Shown here piece after piece: positions 59,142 to 64,000 of a stretch of 64,000 nt of DNA. The notes beneath the pieces are model-generated. The model was not told the origin of the DNA. It did not search any database and saw nothing but the letters and a program-made list of their open reading frames with translations. The stretch lies in assembly GCF_020829665.1 (NCBI RefSeq), contig NZ_JAIVFT010000017.1, positions 62,001-126,000 on the forward strand, given 5' to 3'. Numbering within the stretch: the stretch's first letter is position 1; every line of letters starts with the position of its first letter. The position numbers were made by a program, and so were the translations under genes. The DNA comes from Nostoc sp. CHAB 5824. Its GTDB lineage: Bacteria > Cyanobacteriota > Cyanobacteriia > Cyanobacteriales > Nostocaceae.

Positions 59142-60329
59142 ATGCGTGTAATTTTGATGACCGGTAAAGGCGGCGTGGGCAAAACTTCCGTTGCTGCTGC
59201 AACTGGACTCCGTTGTGCGGAACTAGGCTATCAGACATTGGTTTTAAGTACAGATCCCGCTCATTCCCTGGCAGACAGTTTTGACATCGAACTGGGACAT
59301 GCACCTCAAAAAATTCGCCCAAATCTGTGGGGTGCAGAACTGGATGCCCTACAAGAACTGGAGGGAAACTGGGGTGCTGTAAAACGTTACATTACTCAAG
59401 TTTTACAGGCAAGGGGTTTAGACGGCGTACAGGCGGAAGAATTGGCAATTTTACCAGGCATGGATGAGATTTTTGGCTTGGTAAGGATGAAACGCCATTA
59501 CGATGAAGGTGAGTTTGATGTTTTAATTATCGACTCAGCCCCCACGGGCACAGCACTGCGCTTGCTGAGTTTACCTGAAGTCGGTGGCTGGTATATGCGC
59601 CGTTTTTACAAACCATTTCAAAACATCTCCGTGGCGCTTCGCCCTCTGGTTGAACCTTTTTTTAGACCAATTGCTGGTTTTTCGCTACCAGATAAAGAGG
59701 TGATGGATGCGCCTTATGAATTTTATGAACAAATTGAAGCTCTGGAAAAAGTATTAACAGACAATACTCAAACCTCAGTGCGTCTAGTCACTAATCCCGA
59801 AAAGATGGTGATTAAAGAGTCTCTGCGTGCCCATGCTTATTTGAGTTTGTATAATGTTGCAACAGATTTAATAGTGGCTAATCGGATTATTCCTAGTGTT
59901 GTCCAAGACCCATTTTTCCAACGCTGGAAGGAAAGTCAGGAGCAATATCGCCAGGAAATTCATGATAATTTCCACCCTCTACCTGTGAAAGAAGTTCCAC
60001 TATTTTCTGAGGAAATGTGCGGATTGGCGGCTTTAGAACGCCTGAAAGAAACACTTTATAAAGATGAAGATCCAACTCAGGTTTATTACAAAGAAACGAC
60101 TATGAGAGTCGTGCAAGAGCAGAACCAATACAGCTTAGAAATTTATTTACCTGGGATTCCTAAAAACCAAGTTCAATTGAGTAAGAATGGGGACGAATTA
60201 AACATTACCATTGGCAACCACCGTCGTAACTTAGTTTTGCCGCAAGCCTTAGCAGCACTACAACCAGGAGGGGCAAAGATGGAAGACGACTATCTTAAAA
60301 TCCGCTTTGCTGACAATGTAAGAGTTTAA
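59142..60329 (+). CDS. ArsA/Get3 family ATPase with C-terminal HSP20-like domain
   Basis: 395 residues. Deviant P-loop GKGGVGKTSVAAATG at 8-22, switch I STDPAHSLADSFD, and switch II IIDSAPTGTALRLLSLPE. Single ATPase half, as in Get3 homodimers, not the tandem ArsA of arsenite pumps. Residues about 318-395 (TMRVVQEQNQYSLEIYLPGIPKNQVQLSKNGDELNITIGNHRRNLVLP) form an alpha-crystallin/HSP20-like beta sandwich, the ArsA-HSP20 arrangement of cyanobacteria and plastids. Likely handles hydrophobic or tail-anchored clients. No ars genes nearby. A terminator follows at 60399. Confidence 0.9.
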   Translation: MRVILMTGKGGVGKTSVAAATGLRCAELGYQTLVLSTDPAHSLADSFDIELGHAPQKIRPNLWGAELDALQELEGNWGAVKRYITQVLQARGLDGVQAEELAILPGMDEIFGLVRMKRHYDEGEFDVLIIDSAPTGTALRLLSLPEVGGWYMRRFYKPFQNISVALRPLVEPFFRPIAGFSLPDKEVMDAPYEFYEQIEALEKVLTDNTQTSVRLVTNPEKMVIKESLRAHAYLSLYNVATDLIVANRIIPSVVQDPFFQRWKESQEQYRQEIHDNFHPLPVKEVPLFSEEMCGLAALERLKETLYKDEDPTQVYYKETTMRVVQEQNQYSLEIYLPGIPKNQVQLSKNGDELNITIGNHRRNLVLPQALAALQPGGAKMEDDYLKIRFADNVRV

Positions 60330-60398
60330 GTTTGTTGCTACGGGAATGTTGGACAAAAAATCAAAGTTCAAAAGCAAGAATCTTTTCTTATAGCTAGT

Positions 60399-60427
60399 AC
60401 AGACGCAATCTTTTAGCGTCTGTTTTT
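60399..60427 (+). terminator. Rho-independent terminator after the ArsA-like gene
   Basis: ACAGACGC / GCGTCTGT stem, 9-base loop, then TTTT. Confidence 0.8.
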
Positions 60428-60585
60428 GTGATGTTTTCATAAAGTTTTATAAAAGGTAAATAAATATTTTTATTTAATGATTTGCCAGTAGTTTTACTGA
60501 AGACAATTTGATTAAATAAATCTGAAAATGGCTTTAGCTTTAATTATGTCACTTTGCAAATTATTAATTGATTTTGCTATAAGCA

Positions 60586-63500
60586 ATGACCTCCAACCCT
60601 GAACAAGATTTGCCCTTATGTCATCATGAAGAAAGTTTACTACGCCGCATTACAAACCGTATCCGACGAAGCTTAGAGTTTGAAGAAATTATCACAGTGA
60701 CAACGGCAGAAGTGCGATCGCTACTAAAAACTGACCGAGTGATGATTTACAAATTTAATCCCGATGGCAGTGGTCAAGTGATTGCTGAGTCAATTTACGA
60801 AAATCGGTTGCCGTCGCTACTGGGGCTGAATTTTCCTGCTGATGATATTCCAGCCACCGCCCGTGAACTATTTATTAAATCACGAGTGCGTTCTGTTGTT
60901 AATGTTGATACTCAAGAGATTGGTCAAAGTCACCTGCGTGACTTGGATAATGGAGAAACTATATCAGAAAAGATTCGTTACCGCCCTGTAGACTCCTGCC
61001 ATATTGAATATTTGACGGCAATGGGGGTAAAGTCTTCTGTAGTAGCCCCTATTCTCTATCAAGATGAACTCTGGGGGCTGCTAGTATCTCATAATTCTGA
61101 AGCGCGTTTGATTTCAGAATATGAACTAGAAGCAGTACAGATGGTAGTCGAGCAGCTGTCAGTAGCGATCGCTCAAAGTACCCTGCTTACTCAAGTCCGC
61201 AAAGCAGCCGAACGCGAAGCGATAATTAACCGCATTGCTACCCTACTACATTCATTACCGACGATTGTATTACAACCAGCCCTAGAAGCCGCTGTTGCTG
61301 CCTTTAATGGTGTTGGTGGCAGGCTTTGCATTAGAAATGCAGCTTTAGATTTCCACAATGGTAACGTGACCAGCTTAACAGAATGCTTAATACCAGGAAA
61401 CACTTGTATCAAGGTTTATATCTGTGGACAGCAACCTGTGATGCCAGAACAAACTATATATCCACTGATAGAGCAGTACAGTGTCTGGCAAGAACACTAT
61501 AAGTCAAGTAACTACGATGTTTGGCCGATTTTAGATATATATAACACTCCCGGCTTGCGAAGTTTGCAACCTGCTTTTCAACCAACTAAAATTCGCAGCA
61601 TATTGATGATCCCACTCCAGTATCGTCAGCAGTTACTGGGCTACTTAAGTATTTTTCGGGATCAAGTAGATACAGAAACTCTATGGGCGGGGCAGTATGA
61701 CAGCGATCAAAGGCAGTTGTACCCCCGACAATCCTTTGAGGTTTGGCGCGAATCTAAAAAAGGACAAGCTCAAAAATGGACGGTTGAAGAGATTGAACTG
61801 GCTAGAAACCTCGGTAAACACTTCGCTTCAGCAGTTCAGCAGTATGAACTATACCAACAAGTACAAACCTTCAATGAAAATTTAGAAAAACAAGTTAAAA
61901 GACGCACAGTTGAGTTGCAACGAACAGCTGAACAAGAACAGGCTGTGTTTAAAGTTATTGCCGAGATTCGAGAATCTCTGGATACAGATACCATTTTTCA
62001 AACTACTACTAAAGAGGTTTGTCAATTAATCAAAGCTGATCGCGTTTCTGTTTATCGTTTCGATTCTAATTGGGGTGGTGAATTTGTCGGGGATTTCGAG
62101 GCTGCTAGTCCATACTGGTCGAATGAATCAGAACTAGGTATTAATACAATTTGGAATGATACCTACTTACAAGACACACAGGGAGGACGTTACCGCAACA
62201 ATGAAACATTTGCAGTCGATGACATCTACAAGATGGGGTTTGCTCAGTGTCATATCGACAATCTAGAGCAGTTTCAAATTTACGCTTTTGTGCTTGCTCC
62301 GATCTTTGTTGGGCAAAAACTTTGGGGTTTGCTGGCAACTTATCAACATACTGGCCCTCGGCAATGGAAAGCCTCTGAAGTTAATTTTCTCAGTCAGATT
62401 GCTGCCCAAATGGGGGTAGCACTCCAGCAAGCTGATTTACTCAATCAGACACGACAGCAGGCGTTAAATTTGCAACAAGCAGCAGAACAACAACGGGTAT
62501 TGTTTGAAGTTGTTGCGAAAGTTAGAGAATCTCTTGACCTAAATGCAATTTTTCAGACAACCACTCAAGAAATCTGTAAATCACTACAAGCAGATCGAGT
62601 TGCAGTCTACCGCTTCCAGGCTAATTGGAGTGGTGAATATATCGCCGAGTTTGTAGGTGATGGTTGGGTAAAATTAGTAAATGATAATACTAGTACAGTC
62701 TGGCAAGATAGCTATTTGCAGGAAACCCAAGGTGGGCGATATCGTCACAATGAAACCTTTGCAGTTGATGATATTTATCAAGCCGACCACTCTGATTGCC
62801 ACGTTGCAGCTCTGGAGCAATTACAGGCAAAGGCTTATGCGATCGCACCTATATTTATCGGGCAACAGCTATGGGGCTTGCTAGCAGCTTATCAGAACTC
62901 TGCACCCCGCCATTGGGAAGCCTCAGAAATTAAGTTCATCACTCAAATTGCCAACCAGCTTGGGGTTGCACTCCAACAAGCCCAATTGCATAATCAAACC
63001 AAAGAGCAGACCCAAAAGCTGGCTACAGCTTTGCATGATTTACAACAAACTCAAACCCAATTGATCCAAACTGAGAAAATGTCCTCACTTGGTCAACTGG
63101 TAGCTGGTGTTGCTCACGAAATTAATAACCCGGTGAATTTCATTTATGGCAATATCAATCATGTCAATGATTACGCTGAAGATTTACTCAGTATACTAGA
63201 CCTCTATTTGCAAAACTGCCCTAACCCCAACCCTGAGATTCGCAATCGCTCTGAAGAAATAGACTTAGAATTTCTCATGGAAGATTTGCCCAAAACTTTA
63301 TCTTCCATGAAAGTTGGAATTGATCGCATCCGGCAAATTGTCTTGGGTTTACGGAATTTCTCCCGCCTTGACCAGGCAGAAATGAAGCCAGTTGATATTC
63401 ACGAGGGCATTGATAGCACCTTGCTAATTTTGCAGCATCGCTTAAAAGCAAAACCAGAAAGTCCGGCTATTAAATTAGTCAAAGAGTACAGCAACCTGCC

Positions 63501-63894
63501 CTTAGTAGAGTGCTATGCCGGGCCACTAAATCAGGTATTTATGAATGTTTTAAGCAATGCGATCGATGCTCTAGAAGATTACAAGCAATCTCAATCAACA
63601 CTTCATACCAATCAAATTACCATTCATACTGCTCTTGGAGAGCTTGAAGGCAATGTCAAGAGCGTAGTAATTCGCATTTCAGACAATGGCCCAGGAATAC
63701 CCGAAGCCTTAAAGGCAAGAATCTGCGACCCATTTTTTACTACTAAGCCAGTAGGAAAAGGCACTGGTTTGGGGTTATCAATTAGTTATCAGATTGTCGT
63801 GGATAAACACGGCGGTGTGTTTAAATGTGACTCTAAACCTGGGTTAGGTACAGAATTTTGGATTGAAATCCCGGTGATACAAATCACCAAATAG
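60586..63894 (+). CDS. Multi-GAF phytochrome/cyanobacteriochrome-type histidine kinase
   Basis: 1102 residues, soluble. GAF1 (about 12-205) is phytochrome-like: FPADDIPATARELF and Cys138 in RPVDSCHIEYLTAMGV. GAF2 (about 210-425) has no Cys-His. A coiled coil leads to GAF3 (about 455-630) and GAF4 (about 640-815), both cyanobacteriochrome-like: QGGRYR(N/H)NETFAVDDIY, then Cys555 in AQCHIDNLEQ and Cys738 in SDCHVAALEQ. The kinase part has His844 in VAGVAHEINNPVNF, an N-box NVLSNAIDAL and DNGPGIP...GKGTGLGLSIS. Each Cys-His pair could hold a bilin. No response regulator is adjacent. Light-controlled autophosphorylation is the likely role. Confidence 0.92.
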   Translation: MTSNPEQDLPLCHHEESLLRRITNRIRRSLEFEEIITVTTAEVRSLLKTDRVMIYKFNPDGSGQVIAESIYENRLPSLLGLNFPADDIPATARELFIKSRVRSVVNVDTQEIGQSHLRDLDNGETISEKIRYRPVDSCHIEYLTAMGVKSSVVAPILYQDELWGLLVSHNSEARLISEYELEAVQMVVEQLSVAIAQSTLLTQVRKAAEREAIINRIATLLHSLPTIVLQPALEAAVAAFNGVGGRLCIRNAALDFHNGNVTSLTECLIPGNTCIKVYICGQQPVMPEQTIYPLIEQYSVWQEHYKSSNYDVWPILDIYNTPGLRSLQPAFQPTKIRSILMIPLQYRQQLLGYLSIFRDQVDTETLWAGQYDSDQRQLYPRQSFEVWRESKKGQAQKWTVEEIELARNLGKHFASAVQQYELYQQVQTFNENLEKQVKRRTVELQRTAEQEQAVFKVIAEIRESLDTDTIFQTTTKEVCQLIKADRVSVYRFDSNWGGEFVGDFEAASPYWSNESELGINTIWNDTYLQDTQGGRYRNNETFAVDDIYKMGFAQCHIDNLEQFQIYAFVLAPIFVGQKLWGLLATYQHTGPRQWKASEVNFLSQIAAQMGVALQQADLLNQTRQQALNLQQAAEQQRVLFEVVAKVRESLDLNAIFQTTTQEICKSLQADRVAVYRFQANWSGEYIAEFVGDGWVKLVNDNTSTVWQDSYLQETQGGRYRHNETFAVDDIYQADHSDCHVAALEQLQAKAYAIAPIFIGQQLWGLLAAYQNSAPRHWEASEIKFITQIANQLGVALQQAQLHNQTKEQTQKLATALHDLQQTQTQLIQTEKMSSLGQLVAGVAHEINNPVNFIYGNINHVNDYAEDLLSILDLYLQNCPNPNPEIRNRSEEIDLEFLMEDLPKTLSSMKVGIDRIRQIVLGLRNFSRLDQAEMKPVDIHEGIDSTLLILQHRLKAKPESPAIKLVKEYSNLPLVECYAGPLNQVFMNVLSNAIDALEDYKQSQSTLHTNQITIHTALGELEGNVKSVVIRISDNGPGIPEALKARICDPFFTTKPVGKGTGLGLSISYQIVVDKHGGVFKCDSKPGLGTEFWIEIPVIQITK

Positions 63895-63929
63895 TAGAAA
63901 CACAAAATGAAACAAAAAATAAATTTAGT

Positions 63930-63965
63930 GTAGCAACTTTTAAAAAAGTTGCTACATTTTTTTTA
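63930..63965 (+). terminator. Strong rho-independent terminator
   Basis: GTAGCAACTTTT and its exact complement, separated by AA, followed by ATTTTTTTTTT. Ends the sensor-kinase transcript. Confidence 0.92.
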
Positions 63966-64000
63966 ACTTCTAAGTTGCACAGGCATAGCTAAATAGGTCA

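Overview
The window comes from a filamentous, probably heterocyst-forming cyanobacterium of the Nostoc/Anabaena type. The evidence is frequent HIP1 octamers (GCGATCGC), heptamer tandem repeats (STRR type), a xisH-xisI pair, several cyanobacteria-restricted families (DUF1995, DUF1824, DUF1802, a short phytochelatin-synthase-like enzyme), bilin-binding GAF domains, and CHAT, NB-ARC and pentapeptide proteins. I saw no rRNA, tRNA, CRISPR array, prophage or intact insertion sequence. Most genes stand alone or in pairs, separated by repeat-rich spacers.

Layout. 1-5 kb: 5' part of a dacB-like carboxypeptidase (runs off the left edge), a LOG-family protein, a 12 x 21 bp minisatellite and a pentapeptide-repeat protein. 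5-9.9 kb: exported zinc metalloprotease, xisH-xisI and a DUF1995 protein. 10-13.6 kb: a decaying accessory patch with vapB, a vapC broken by a stop and a frameshift, and a cold-shock/zinc-ribbon gene split by one in-frame TGA. 13.6-19.3 kb: cysteine desulfurase, phospholipase-D-like lipoprotein with a decayed HhH tail, glycosyltransferase and an orphan potC-like permease. 19.6-25 kb: Ser/Thr kinase-FGE fusion, small partner, PEP-CTERM protein and carotenoid-type oxidoreductase. 25-28.5 kb: prohibitin-like protein, DUF1824 protein, ABC-F ATPase.

28.7-34.9 kb is the centrepiece. A small trypco2-type gene is followed after 43 bp by a 1911-residue CHAT protease-NB-ARC NTPase carrying a zinc ribbon inside its protease domain and about 28 near-identical 31/32-residue helical repeats. 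This looks like a self-contained conflict or regulated cell-death system with a diversifying sensor array. A second, largely deleted vapBC relic and a DUF433-XRE antitoxin pair lie just beyond it.

36-49 kb: a second 21-bp minisatellite, MITE-like palindromic elements, GNAT, DUF4288, an Arg/Tyr-rich secreted protein, a methyltransferase, an OpuC-type osmoprotectant ABC transporter, Uma2, a divergent phytochelatin-synthase/gamma-glutamyltransferase pair (a glutathione module), a heme-oxygenase-like diiron protein, DUF1802 and an aldo/keto reductase remnant. Two inverted copies of a 114/128 bp repeat bracket the transporter-to-GGT block. 49.9-64 kb: exported TPR-CHAT protein, 2'-5' RNA ligase-like protein, HTH-NB-ARC protein without a repeat domain, a secreted protein, a peptidoglycan-binding protein, a MerA-like flavoprotein, an ArsA ATPase with HSP20-like tail, and a large soluble histidine kinase with three candidate bilin-binding GAF domains.

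Two themes recur. One is signalling/conflict proteins built from modular NTPase, protease, kinase and repeat domains. The other is partial gene decay beside short dispersed repeats. Functions are inferred from sequence recognition by eye; no database search was run.
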